Origin: Aporrectodea caliginosa
Lineage: Eukaryota > Annelida > Clitellata > Crassiclitellata > Lumbricidae
Length of the DNA stretch: 64,000 nt
Assembly: GCA_020284085.1 (NCBI GenBank)
Contig: JACEVL010000410.1
Span: forward strand, 496,001-560,000
Reading direction: 5' to 3'
Shown here: positions 43,308 through 55,290 of the stretch, piece after piece
How the letters are laid out: each line of letters starts with the position of its first letter
Numbering within the stretch: the first letter of the stretch is position 1
Position numbers and translations under genes: made by a program
Notes under the pieces: model-generated
What the model was told of the DNA's origin: nothing
Databases searched by the model: none
What the model saw: only the letters and a program-made list of their open reading frames with translations

Positions 43308-43629
43308 TACCTCGGCGCTCCGGTCGAAGGAGGAAGAAACCCACTGCGTTTTATCCTGCCAAGCAACTTCCTTTCCTTGTCCCTGGCACTGGCATACCCC
43401 TACCAGGTCGGTGATACGTACATAATGTGCGCAACAGTTATCATCATTGCTAATTCATGTACTGCAGCTGGGGGAGGCCATGGAATCGGAAGACCCGGAG
43501 AGCATACTTATATTATAGTTACATTGATAGACAACAACATGAAGGTACAACTGATTATATGTTATCAGACGTTAGCTAGAAGAAACACTGTTCTGTCATT
43601 GTTTAATGTGTTACAAATCTATGAGTAAC

Positions 43630-44069
43630 CATGGGCATTCGCACGGGGCAAGGGCATTTGTCCCACTGGATTTTGCACATATTTAAAAAAAATTAGGCCT
43701 ACTTATCATCTTAGTATTTCACAATGAATGGCTATGATTTTTTCGACATTTTTATTTTTTTTATCCAAACTAGACCTGATAAATTGAAAAATTAAAAATC
43801 TATAAAAACTTTGAAACAGTTAACGGTTTTGTGTTTAAAATAAACGTTCAGATATAGCTGAAAACGGATCCCAGAACGCTAACAACAGGCTCCATAATTA
43901 TCATGTGAAATGTTTCCAAAAGCGCTGGCGGCTGTTGGGATCCGCGCCGGACCCCCTAATCGAGGGAGCGAGCGCTGAGGGTGACATGATAAATTGCTTT
44001 CGGCACCCTTGTTAGTCCCCCGTGCCAACAAATCAAACCTCCCACAAAAAATTCCTGCACACCCCTCTG
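43630..44069. mobile_element. 440-bp hAT-like MITE, 8-bp TSD
   Basis: TGAGTAAC flanks the segment (43622-43629 and 44070-44077). The ends CATGGGCATTCGCAC and GTGCACACCCCTCTG-like are imperfect inverted repeats (CA-GGG...GCA). The interior has no coding capacity. Confidence 0.7.
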
Positions 44070-44382
44070 TGAGTAACGTTGCACAACAACAATACCCAGT
44101 AACCCATGAATTTTAATTCACAAGTTGCTTATTAAGTTTCACATACATGTAAACTGTCACTCGAGGATCTGGTTCATTCTATTTCTGAATCCGGAAGTCA
44201 AGAGGCCACACTGGATAAAACTGTCTCCAAATGGGCCTGGGATTCCGGCGAAGCAATTAAACCTTCCGCCAAAGTTGCAACAGGTTATGTAATATGATGA
44301 ATGATGATCGCAGGTTGGCCCAAAATGTCAGTGCATCAAGGTACGGTCTCGTCAAACATTCAGAAATGCTCTGAGTTTGAAC

Positions 44383-44834
44383 CAGGGTTGCCAGGTCGTC
44401 GCGAAAAGCGCGAGTTGGGCTACTTTTCAATGCGCTCGCGACTGAAAATTTCGTCCTCGCGACCTCGCGATATTTGGGCTACTTTTGAATTATCCCGCGG
44501 TCGCTACGGCGACATTATGAATTTTCATAAATTAACCGTATTAGGCTACTAGGTCACTGTTACTAGCTACTATTCTTATGTGGGGTTGCTAACTTAATAA
44601 TAAATACATGCTCTACTAAGTACGGTCTAGTGTACGGTAAGCATTTAGCAGTCTGGCATCTAAATTTTGACGTCAATGGGTTTATCAGGCGTCTTGGCGA
44701 AACCAATAAAGTATGCATATCGAGGTACCTTGCAATTTTTTTTAGTGTTTTCATTTAACTTTTCAGCTCGCGACTTTTGGGCGACTTTTTGACGAGACTT
44801 CGCGACCAAGCACTTCGGAAATCTTGCAACCCTG
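44383..44834. mobile_element. hAT-like element, CAGGGTTGC ends
   Basis: CAGGGTTGCCAGGTCGTCGC at the left is mirrored by GCGACCAAGC...TTGCAACCCTG at the right, with GCGAC-rich subterminal regions on both sides. TGAGTTT occurs near both ends but is offset by three bases on the left, so the duplication is not clean. Confidence 0.55.
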
Positions 44835-45151
44835 TGAGTTTCGTAGTTTTGTTTGACTGTGATGTAATCGAATGCGCCAGAGTTTGCAATCAAGCAGTGT
44901 TGACTGTTGACCCTTGACAGCCTTTCCCCAGTAATTTCATGATTAACGATGACATCTCGCAAGATGAGTCTGCAAAATACACAGCCCCGCTGATAAACCG
45001 CTGATTAATAACTACGAAGTTAGGAAGTTTCTGGGAATTTGACAAACTTCGCGCATGACAGTCCTGAGAAAAACAACTGCGATTTATATTATTTAATGTA
45101 TTTAATGTATTTATCTTCAGATTAGTCGAATCCTTTCCCACAGCTGCAGTT

Positions 45152-45155
45152 CACA

Positions 45156-45187
<32 letters not shown>

Positions 45188-45235
45188 TATCCTTTATTAT
45201 ACCAATTGCTAACCGCATTTTGGTTTGCTGGTAGG
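45152..45235 (-). mobile_element. LINE 3' end with (TTAC)n tail, minus strand
   Basis: GTAAGTAAGTAAGTATATCC followed by TTTATTATACCAATTGCTAACCGCATTTTGG. Identical terminus at 56883-56940. Confidence 0.75.
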
Positions 45236-45249
45236 CTATGGTTTCTTGT

Positions 45250-46180
45250 TAGCGTCTGATCCAACTTTCACTAAACACGAACTCATATTCGTTTTGTCAT
45301 CATAATAGGCCTACAAAATACTGCCACACTTCGCTTTCGCGCTTATGTCCAGCTAATAACTTAGACGCGATAAGCTCATTCTTTAAAAAAAGTTTTAGTA
45401 ACCTAGGCTAACTAGCGCTAAGTCAACAGACGACTTAAATTTGGATGACCGGAAGTCACTGGATATAATCGAATAATAACAAGAATAAATTGTCCTCCTA
45501 AATACCGAAGTTACAAAGGCAGCGATTTAGACCAACTAAAACCAAACAGGAACGCAAACATTTATTTACGAATTTTCAACAATTTCAGTTCGGATATTAA
45601 TTATAGTTTCTATTTCTATTTCATTTACATTTTAATTGCCGTTTCAATTTCAGTTTCCGTTAAACTCAGTGTCTATTTCAGTTAACTGAAATATCATTGC
45701 ATGTACGATAGAGGGGAAAGACGTCGCCTCGAGGCAAAGCGCCCCTCCCAGCTCTGTCCCTCTGTGCTATATAATGAACGGTTTGACTGTTCTGGTGTCT
45801 GCTAGTTGTACCCTATTGAGATAATCGTCAGTCATTTGTCTTTTGATGGTTTGCTTATTTTTGTTTTCAATAAAATTGATTTTTTCGTGTTTCCGTGTAC
45901 CGGGTACGAATTTGCTGCAAATTCTGTATCATAAATTGTGCCAAAATGCTAGGCATAGCCATTAATACAAATAATAGGCTTAAAGCAGTATGAGAATTGT
46001 AGAAAACTAACTGGGAGATCAGACCTTGAACCATGTTTGGGTGTGCAATAAAGACTTTACTGTCGTGTCCCAAGAAAGACTGGGGGTTGAACCCAACCCC
46101 GGCAATTCTCACCCTGGTTTAAAGTATACCATATACGTGGTTTCTTATAACTGTGCATAATAAATGAGACTTTAATATGT
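45250..46180. other. mostly unassigned; T-rich repeat at 45587-45700
   Basis: The T-rich repeat (GTTCGGATATTAATTATAGT, TATTTCAGTTAACTGAAAT) matches 25793-25850. A minus-strand open stretch at 45867-46112 has no family. Nothing else recognised. Confidence 0.4.
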
Positions 46181-46339
46181 CAATATTTTATGATATAGGC
46201 AACCGCACATGCAGGTTAGCACCAAGCATGACGAACGCAAGTATGGGATGTTTTCACCTGATGGGGCGTTTCGCCCCAGGTGAGTTATTAGTCCGGAATA
46301 GCGGACCCCGGAATGACGGACCCTCGGAATTGTCCCCCA

Positions 46340-46480
46340 GAGTCGCTAACGAAGAAGTTAGCAACTGACTTGAAGAGCATAGCGACTGACTTAGTGAGTC
46401 AGTCGACTTAGTCACATGCCTATCGACTGACTAAGTCGCTTAGGCTTATCGACTGACTTAACGACTTGATATCGACTTCT
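46340..46480. repeat. degenerate GCGACTGACTTAG repeats
   Basis: Several imperfect copies of GCGACTGACTTAG in both orientations, including GACTGACTTAGTGAGTCAGT. Related repeats resume at 47100-47225 beyond a (TA)n array. Confidence 0.65.
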
Positions 46481-46920
46481 CTGGTAATCAGGTACGTCTA
46501 TTAGTTACCTAACAATAAAATGCATTTATGGCGTACTGTAGAGTCTGTACGGGATTGCAAAATAGCAACGTACCGGTACATGAATGCCATGGGTTCTGTC
46601 GTTCAAATACGCAGATGAGATTCGATGTAACATTAAAGTCTCTGCCTACAGTAGGGATGATTCACTGGTATCATGCTTCGCCAAAAATGGGCTCAAACAC
46701 CGGATTGTTCTCGAAAGCGCAATTGGCCGCCTATTTTCCAAAATTTCAAAGCATATTATCAATTTTTCTGGCTTCATCTTCAGTTGTAACTATTGTACCG
46801 ATGTTTAGAGACACTGAAACCAGCAATTTTCAACAGTCGTTGTCATACGAGTGACGCCATTTTCTATGAAAGAAGTCAGGTAACGTGACAGAAAAATCTA
46901 ATTGCTGGTACTATAGTATG
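46481..46920. other. unassigned, overlapping plus-strand open frames
   Basis: A 108-codon frame (46528-46854) and a second overlapping frame give peptides (CRVCTGLQNSNVPVHECHGF and others) that I do not recognise. No start context, splice sites or homology support a gene. Confidence 0.3.
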
Positions 46921-46922
46921 TC

Positions 46923-46924
<2 letters not shown>

Positions 46925-47006
<82 letters not shown>
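46925..47006. repeat. (TA)n microsatellite
   Basis: About 80 bp of alternating TA. Confidence 0.95.
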
Positions 47007-47008
<2 letters not shown>

Positions 47009-47099
47009 TTCCTTGAAAGTAAGTAGGCCTATTATAGCTTGTAAAGTAGGAAGGCAGTAATGTAGTAAATAAATTACTGCTGATATATTAACTGAACAA

Positions 47100-47265
47100 A
47101 GTCGCTAGCAGTCGATGGCTTAGCGACTGACTTCGACTTGATGGTTTAGCGGTGGCGGCGGCGGCGGAGACTGGGTCGTAGTCGAAAGCTTAGCGACTAA
47201 CTTCACCTTTATGGCTTAACGACTGGCGGAGGCGGCGAATGGCGGCGGCGGCGGCGGGAACTTCC
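47100..47265. repeat. TTAGCGACT repeats and (GGC)n
   Basis: TTAGCGACTGACTT and TTAGCGACTAACTT units together with two short GGC arrays (47150-47170 and 47225-47258). Confidence 0.7.
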
Positions 47266-47507
47266 CTGGAATAGCGAAACCAAACCGCTCAACCGCTCAA
47301 CATACTTGTTCTCCGCGTGACAATGTCCAGCCTCAGACTTGCATAATGGGAAATTTAGGAGTCGGTGATGCAACGCTGAGGCAGCGTCTTTGGAGTGGTG
47401 CTGACCATCAATCACCAACTGGCCGCCTACTGAGGTGAACCTATCGTGTCTCACATAGAAGCCAGAGGAGTCGGCAGAGGAGAACCAGTCGGTGAACGTG
47501 ACAGTTA

Positions 47508-47640
47508 TTATTATTATTATTACAGTAGTTTTATATAGCGCCCCTTCAAGACAGTCTACTCAGGAGCGCTCCCAGCCCAACCTCGGTCAAACAGGACAGT
47601 CTTAAGGCCAGATATGAACTGAGCAGAGATATTGTGGTCA
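47508..47640 (-). mobile_element. LINE 3' end with (TTA)n tail, minus strand
   Basis: On the minus strand SAQFISGLKTVLFDRGWAGS then APE-stop, GGGGCGCTATATAAAAC and TAA repeats. Absent from U1 (14163). It splits the acceptor-like site of the conserved block to its left. Confidence 0.8.
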
Positions 47641-50600
47641 GATGCAGTGTCGTCATTCATAATTCTCTATGCAAAAAGGACCAGCAAGCACATGATCATT
47701 GCGTCAGGTGTCAACTCTGGATGGACTAGACTCTACGTTTGTGTGTGAGAGCCAACTAAAGAGCAGTTAAAAGCTTATAATCAGTATACTAATTATAAAG
47801 AAAGACGACAAGCATGTTTCAGAGAATGGCATTGAAAGCCATCAAAAGTAACTGCAGAACTGTACATGTACCGGTATCGTAGCAGTTTTCTTAAAGCATA
47901 GTAAATAATAGGGCAGCAGCCACAGAAGTAGGTCGATACCGAATGCACCTTGTTCGGCCACGAAAGTATTTTTTGGACCCAGTCATATAGAAATATAGTC
48001 ACTTGTACGTTGTTACTGGGAACAAGGATGCATCTCATAAGTACCGGTATTAACTCATCTCATAAGTATTATCTTCGAAGGTACAACGAGTAATGTTTCG
48101 CAGCAGGTAATGTAATAAAAGTTTGGTCGCCTTGGAAATCTACGTTTTTCGTAGCAGAGGAACCCCATGCGACTAAGCACGGTTTCAATTATCGTGCTGT
48201 ACGTATTGCGCATGGCATGACCCCCGGCAGGATGTTGTAAAGATGCTGTAATCAAAGTGTAGAAGAGCAGCTTTTTATGTGTGGAGTGATCATCAGTGAT
48301 GGCTTCGCTTTTGCAAGATGATCATGGTGCAAATATTAATTTAAAATTAAAACTAATGACTCGTTCCTATGAGAAAAATCCTGATCTCATGGTGCCTAGA
48401 TTCAACATGTCATGTAGACCTAATCGCGAATGTGGAGCTTTAGTCTGACATGGTTAGTACTTTTGAAAAGTATTGGTCACTAATTATCAGTACTAGTGAA
48501 CCATCGACATCATATCATGCAGGCCGATTTAGAAACAGAGATTCTTGTTTACTGTCCACACGTACATGTATTATATACATAAAGGGGTTTATCACTAGGA
48601 TGTTGTATTGATGACCTATTTATAATATTTTTTCAGTCATTTTACTCAACTTTTAATTTACATTTTTAATTGCTAATTATTACTTCGTTGTATTACAATA
48701 ATTGTTTTACGCTGTACATGTATGTGTCATCGTGCGTTTGCAAGTGGAGTAACAAAGAATATACTCACATACTTACTGGGCTCCCTGTTGCTCCGCCTAG
48801 TGCCTGTCACACCACTACCTTCTTTGTACTCAACTCGAAAATTTATATAGCCATGTAGAAATGCAGAATTCTATTTTTTTAATTTATAGTTACAATTTTT
48901 ATTAATATTTCTTGGACCAACAGAAGAAAATGTTTGATTTTTAAAAATCAATTGAGTTTGTTTATTCGATTACAATCATGAAACAGCAAGTACAGTGCAA
49001 CAGGAGCCAAGAAAATTTAATAGCTTATACTAAGCTTGACCCCCATTCTTAATTATTATTCATAAATGTATTTTGTTACTTAATTGGAACTTAAATAATA
49101 GTAATAATAACAATAACAGCAGTACAGCACCACAGTGCAAACAGTATCAAACTATCAATAATGACTTAATTATAAAAATACTAATAATTATAAATCTGGT
49201 TAAATCATGCTAACATACTAATATACTAGAGTCTCGAAGTTCCGGGAAATCAACGTTTTTTGTAGCAGTCTAGTAATTCCATTTTTTGGGAAACACGAAT
49301 AGTTCCTAGTTAGGGTTCGTTAATTACCAATTGAGTTCAGCTGTGGCAACTGAATACTACAGTTACTGCATACAAATCAAAATTCACTCAGCATTAGACA
49401 GTAAGACATACAACAGCAGTCTTTGACTTAACTAAACTTGACTACACAATGCTATTGCGAGACAGTACAGTGGCGGTTTTCGTGGCATTTCTCAGCATTA
49501 AACAGTATATACGACAAAAATCTTTATCTTAACTAAACTTAACTAAACAATACTATTGAATGACAGTTCAGTGTGTTATAGTACTTTAACAGTGCGAGTA
49601 GGTAATCAATATTACTGGTACAGCAAAGGTGGAAAAGAGAGTGTAAATGTAAGTAAAGGTGAGAGTAAGAACCCTATTTTTCCTCAGTGTTTTTGATAAG
49701 CCATGAGTGCAATCTTTAAAAATAAGTTAAAGTTAGAAATGTTTCGAAGATCTTGTGGCAGATTGTTCCATGCAGCAGGACCAACCAAACTAATCGAAAA
49801 TTTACGGCTTTTTGGCGAATCAAAATTGTTACATTGGCGAATCAAAATTGTTACACTTGAATACAACTCTGTAGCTATGATAAGCATGCCCTACTTAAAG
49901 TTTAACAGATCTAAAGAAATTAAGTCTAGTTTGAATCTGACGTCTTCGAAAATTTGAGTGAACTGGAGTAGGATATTCGAAAAATATTAAACAATTTAGG
50001 CTTATACATAAGAATCTTTACTTATGCCCTTCAAGAGCCGATGAGTGTACTCTTGTGCTATAAAAATCATCCTATTGTGTAACAGTTGCCTAACACCAAA
50101 TATCAGTTCGGTCAAGCGTAAGTTGATTTAGGAATACAAAACTCTGAGAGTTTTACAACAAGGTCTATTTCAAGTGTGCAGTGGCAGAATGGGTACGATA
50201 TACAACTCCCAATTTCGACCCGGGAACAGCCGTAAAGCAAGCCACTGTTGGATATCCTGCAATGGTGGACTGGCCATTGTACCAGTATGCCATTGCACAT
50301 GGGCCCCTCTGGTTTCGGCGCTCGTGGCCCCTAGGGCAGAAGGAATTAAGTATACGTTAATACACAAAATTAATATTCTAAATAATGTCAAGCCCCCAAA
50401 ATGGTCCCATTCCGACTCCGATATCCAGTGGTTCTTTGTGAGACATTACAAATAAATTCTACCCCGGTTTTCCGTCTAATGTTTTTCATTGGCTTAAATA
50501 ACCAGCAGTAAGAGAGAATTTTGACACTCTGGCTATGACTGCCGACATCTCTCGAATGAGTGGGAACTATGGTCGGTAGCCAAGGCTCTTGATTTCGCGA

Positions 50601-52240
50601 GACATTTGATGTTTGGCACACGGATTACACCAGAGCATTGTGCAAACGTCGTTGAGCACACTTCCCTGCAACGAACACCAACAGACATTCGGCTCATTTA
50701 AGTGAATCCATAACCATATTCACATAGTCATTATCAGGTACATTAGTCATAACCATTAATCATAACTGATCGTAATGTATCTGATTTTATAAAAGAATTT
50801 ATAAAGCGCCTCTTTCAGTACTAGCTCTAGTCAGCGTTGCAGCTCCGAGGAATTAAGAAAGTCTTCAAGCAACGAAGGGATGAGGGTGAGACCCCAACTA
50901 TATCTGGCTACGGATTGAGTGGGAGAGGTCATACCACATAGAAGGGCCCACAATTGCAAAGGATCATTGTTAGGCCATGGCAGTCCTTGTCCGAGGAACT
51001 AGAAGATCAAGTCGGTCCGCAGATCGGAGAGGGCGCGAAAAGACAGCAGAGAGAGGTTTGCGCATTTTAGGTCGCAAAAATAGTTAGGAGCTATATATAG
51101 TCCCTGTTGAATTCTTAAGACTAAGAGCAGTAGGCTACCTTGTATTGGATTCGAGAGATAACGGGAAGCCAGTGTAGGGCATCAATCATCTAGGTAGACA
51201 TGTGGGAGAAGCGAGGGAGACCAGTAATTAAACTGGCTGCCGAGTTCAGAACTGACTGAATGTTAGACTAATTCGGTGGCAGATTTAAAGAGGATCCGCT
51301 GAAGAACGTAATCAAATATCTGTGTTCCTAATCTTAGTGGATTTATGTACAGATTAACACTTTATCGACAAGCTGCATTGGTTTCCCAGTCGCTTTTAGT
51401 ATACTCTCGACGTTAAAGGTGCAAAAAATCTGCAAAGCCAGAATACCAGTTTGCCATTACTTCAATCTTGAATCGACGTCTAGATTAATTGCATATCTTA
51501 TGTCAATTAGCTCATACAATACTGTCTGCATAAATCAGACATAGGCTAGGCCTAACGCGTAACTTCGTCCTGTGATAAGCTTTGTTGAACTAGTTTTAAT
51601 TCTATTCATTTTCACATTCTCTCATGAAGTTCTAGGGCACTACTGCCAGGCTTTACTGTATCTGAACATCTACCCATAGAAAATTTCCAGACTTATTGTG
51701 AACTTGTACATAAAATTTGTTGTAAACTCGTGACTGAATTTAAGCATACAATCACAAATGCAACGACATAGGTATTTTGCCTAAAGTATCGCGAGTGTTC
51801 GCTAAATTAAATCATACAATCACGTCACGGTCATGTGGTCTAACGAAACCAGGCGCATGTCGCAAAATAGAATTTTGAGAAAATGGTAAAACGACCTGCT
51901 GGATAAAAATTTGGTTTTTCAGTTTGAATCAAATTCATGTAATATAATTATTACTTTATAAAAAAATTATTTAGATGAAAAAATTTGCATTTTGACCCGC
52001 TAAAATCGCATTGTTGTAGAAGATCCTGAAAGAAAGAAATAAAAACAAATTTTTAATGCAAATATTTTGCCTCCTACAATTGCCATCTAGCGAACGGACG
52101 TAGCTTGTTTTACATGCATAGAAAGATCTGAATGTCTATTTTTAGAAGATATTAATGTCATAATTTTGTTTAAAAAACCTAAGCAATCATAGCAGAAATT
52201 CCAAGACCCCTATAGCCCAATTGCCATTGACAATCTATAA

Positions 52241-52318
52241 GGATCCTGAGTGGCCGAGTGGGTTGGTAGCCTGCTCGTCACGTCGGCGCCCCGGGTTCGC
52301 TTCCCGGTCGGGTCGGAT
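52241..52318 (+). mobile_element. tRNA-like SINE head (Leu/Ser-like)
   Basis: GGATCCTGAGTGGCCGAGTG contains an A box TGGCCGAGTGG, and CCCGGGTTCGCTTCCCGG contains a B-box-like GGTTCGCTTCC. The A box resembles tRNA-Leu or tRNA-Ser. The acceptor stem does not close, so it is a SINE head, not a tRNA gene. Confidence 0.6.
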
Positions 52319-52420
52319 TATCAGAGATTAATTTCTTGGATCTTTACTGCGGGTGGCTCGGTCGCATTATAAACGTGGAGTACAATACAACACACAATAC
52401 AACACATCACAATACAACTA

Positions 52421-52652
52421 GGGCGCGGTGGTTTGGGGGTATGTTCGGTGCCTTGCAGCTGGAGGGTTGCGGGTTCGAATCCACCTCAAAGTCGCCGCGT
52501 AGGGACCCTGGGCAAGTCCTTCACTCGCAATTGCTCATGCGCTTCGGCGTGAAACTCCGATTCAGCGTTCGCGCAGTAGTCGGGAGCGCCTCTGAATGGG
52601 AAATCTGGTAGGGGCGCTATAACAAGTGTTCAAATACAATACAATACAATAT
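52421..52652 (+). mobile_element. S2 SINE, copy 2
   Basis: Same head, B box, body and GCGCC...GCGC 3' domain as 36068-36309, ending in AATAC repeats. Preceded by degenerate AACAC/AATAC repeats. Slightly longer than copy 1 (CTCCGATTCAGCG retained). Confidence 0.88.
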
Positions 52653-53005
52653 ACAGCGTATACAATGATCGCGATTTTCTCGATATCGGAATTCTCATGA
52701 TGTAACACTTTAAATTAGCATAATCTCAGGTTCTACTGAAGATATCTTAATAATTTTTGCATTGTTAGAAACAGGACTTCATGCTGCAAAATAAAATGAA
52801 AGAAACTAATTTTCGCAAAAATGCGACATGTGCCTGGTTTTGATGAAGCACCGCACTAAAATTAAATGTCGACGCCCTGTGACAAGGTGACCGTGCTTCA
52901 GTTTTCCCTTCATACGTCCAAAGTCATTCATCCGTTACTAGTTTTAAGAGTTCACTCGAGCATTAATTGCTATGTTGCAAGATTATATGGCACACATAGA
53001 CTTAC

Positions 53006-53148
53006 GTGTATCCCATACTGAGCACGAAGTTTCGTCCGCATTGCAGTCTCAAATGGGCAACCAAGACAGAGAGGACCCGAGACGCATTCACCCATCCGCG
53101 ACGCAAGGGTGCACATGAAACAAGGATGGCAGAAGAAGCAGTACATGC
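53006..53148 (-). CDS. PLAC8-family gene copy 3, exon B
   Basis: 143 bp, acceptor TTTGTACTTAG and donor CAC-GTAAGT, phase as in the other copies. It encodes MYCFFCHPCFMCTLASRMGE, CVSGPLCLGCPFETAMRTK and LRAQYGIH after the split Cys. GPLCLGC is shared with copy 2. The frame is open with no damage. As elsewhere, the following exon, expected to supply the second cysteine cluster, was not found. Confidence 0.88.
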
Positions 53149-53254
53149 CTAAGTACAAAGAAAACGACAACACTCACAATAGAACTCAGGCAACCCATTT
53201 GCACACAATACTTGCAGCCAAACAGGGACACAAAGCTTACCTTTTCAGGAATTC

Positions 53255-53640
53255 AAATCAATTAAAAAATCAAATCCGTAACTGTTTATTGAGAGAGACA
53301 ACCGTCATTGACATACAATAGCGTTACAGAGAAAACAAGACATCCATATCATACAGGGAAAACATAAAATATATCGTACATGGATGGATCTTGCACGGTT
53401 GAGCTCTTAAAGGAAAACTTAAAAGGGACAAGTCTCGCTACCTAGAGTGCCCAGTATACTTATCATATGTGGAGGAATGACAGTTTCATTTAATTGAATA
53501 GCATTATAGTCTTAACTAAGCAGAAATAAAAAAGTGCCTTAACTAACAGAGGTTGTGATAAATGTAATAATGCCAAACAGTCATAGTAAGAAATACCATA
53601 TCGTAATTGTCTAGATAATTAATCGAGCATAATTAACTGA
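53255..53640 (-). mobile_element. LINE 3' end in the PLAC8 copy 3 intron
   Basis: Nearly identical to 36940-37320 in U2 (ACCGTCATTGACATACAATA, TGGATGGATCTTGCACGGTT) at the same place relative to exon B, so it predates the U2/U3 split. The C-terminal coding part seen in U2 is missing here. Confidence 0.75.
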
Positions 53641-54787
53641 GAATAGATGACTAGGCCTACACCAACTTTAACATCTACTGTGGCCCCTATGATCCTCTGG
53701 AAACCGGACTCGGACCTACATGTACCTCAGACTACTCTTTTGGACAACCCCTCTAACTAGACGCAGCGCTCGTGAATAAGCTGATGCTTTGCGCTTGGCT
53801 TTCGAGTGGCGCTTTAGACGTCTGGAGATTACGATTACGATTACTATTAAGTAGGGATATGAACATTTAAATGTCGCCCCACACAATCGTTGAACCATGG
53901 CTATAGGCCTATGCATAATTCCTGTTGCCGTCAGTTCCCCAATGACACTATAATAAGCAAAGTTATCTTTCTCAGGATTTCTTTCTGCTTAGTTCGCAGA
54001 CATCTTCTCCTTCGACTGTCTGCTTTATGGATCACATTTTCTTTTCTTTTATGTGATATATGATATGATGACGTGACAGTAGGCCCTGTGTAATCTGAAT
54101 TGACGGCATTTTTTGTATTTACATAAAATCTCATGCCGTCAAATCAGATTACACTTTAAAGTGATCTAACTAAGACAACTGCTCTAATATCGTAGGCAGT
54201 AAGCTACATTTAGGGTGCATTACAGCGTCAATTGTACGTGCGAATCCTAAGATTCACACTGACAATGAGGTCGATGGCCTTCTGCATTACTGTTACGACG
54301 CCATAGAAGTTATAAGACTAGATCAGGACAATCTAAATGGATAACAGAAACCTTTTACCGACATAAGTATCTTAGCTATTTCCTCATTTTGTGTTGCTTC
54401 TCAAAAAATCTCAAATAAATTATAATAACAATAATAATGCCATATCAAATGGCATACGAAACAGTGCCATTAAGGTGAGAACGAACACGTGAAGAAATGA
54501 TTGATCGAAACATTAAACATTGATCGAAGCATCAGTGGCGTCATCTTTCGAACTCTTCTGTGATCGATAGAAGAAAAGCAGGTAAAGGCAGGCAGAGAAA
54601 GAGACAGGCGGACAGACAGACAGACAGACATAACCAAAGACTCGAGATGGCCGTACATCGAACCGATCCGATAATTATTATATTATATTCGGCCAGTAAG
54701 TTAACTGAGGTCGGATCGAATCCGATAGGTGCCCAGTAGCCGTTTTTAAATAAAGGCAGAGGCGATCGAGAGTGGTGTAAATCTTAC

Positions 54788-54962
54788 ATCCGCCGACGTC
54801 TTCACAGCAGCCATACATGCCGCTTGACCACTGGACGACGTTCTGTTGCTGTCCTTTTGACTGTGGCTGACTGACCACAACTACGGACGGCTGCTCCTGT
54901 GGTTCCTGATGAAGCGGATAGTATTCCTGGAGCTTTGGCTGACCGTATCCCTGAACCTGCAT
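54788..54962 (-). CDS. PLAC8-family gene copy 3, exon A (start codon)
   Basis: 175 bp from ATG to GGAT-GTAAGA: 58 codons plus one base. It encodes MQVQGYGQPKLQEYYPLHQE, PQEQPSVVVVSQPQSKGQQQ and NVVQWSSGMYGCCEDVGGC. The head is the longest of the three; the extra Gln/Pro/Tyr-rich part resembles the proline-rich N-termini of many PLAC8 proteins. The frame is open back to the conserved acceptor-like CTGTTTCAG at 55041-55040, so a start further upstream cannot be excluded. Confidence 0.87.
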
Positions 54963-55142
54963 TGTAGATTTATCTGTTATCAAGGTCAAAGCTCGATCAC
55001 AAGATAACCAAGTCACGGCAGACACTGAGTCGCAAAAACCTGAAACAGTTCATTCAGTTTACATAATGCTTCTACTGCGGCTTATTTTGTTTTTGCATAC
55101 GTTTTGCATACGTTTGTATGTGAGAGTTTTGGCATATGTATG

Positions 55143-55290
55143 GGGGGGCCGTGGCGCATTGGATGCATCTGGCACTTAGATTGCGACTTCGACTGATACG
55201 CTTTGTAGACTGCTATTAGCGCCGTTATAACGAATAAAATCTGTTCTGTTACATAAGATTTAAATTGCATGCTGCTTGTTGTCAGCTTAT
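55143..55290 (+). mobile_element. S1 SINE with about 23-bp TSD
   Basis: GGCCGTGGCGCATTGGATGC head, TTAGCGCCGTTATAACG body and AAGATTTAAATTGCATGC end. TGTGAGAGTTTTGGCATA followed by (T)GTATG flanks both sides (55119-55142 and 55291-55313). The U1 counterpart has a single copy near 21307. Confidence 0.85.

Larger units (their letters stand above)
51846..52841. mobile_element. TIR element of about 1 kb (AAACCAGGC...GCCTGGTTT) with nested SINEs
   Basis: Left AAACCAGGCGCATGTCGCA and right TGCGACATGTGCCTGGTTT match over about 19 bp with one mismatch. AAATTAAAT lies outside each end (about 51800 and 52860), and U2 has neither element nor the extra flanks, so the real insertion may be slightly larger. 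Inside are the tRNA-like SINE head at 52241 and the S2 SINE at 52421. No transposase seen; superfamily unknown. Confidence 0.65.

Noticed and set aside
46528..46854. 108-aa Cys-containing plus-strand protein
   Set aside because: No family, no conserved copy in other units, and an overlapping frame of similar length.
47209..47454. PLAC8 last exon candidate in the conserved left block
   Set aside because: It lacks the cysteine pattern expected of the second half of PLAC8.
52241..52318. tRNA-Leu or tRNA-Ser gene
   Set aside because: The A box matches but the stem ends do not pair, there is no 3' terminator, and it sits within a TIR element as a SINE head.
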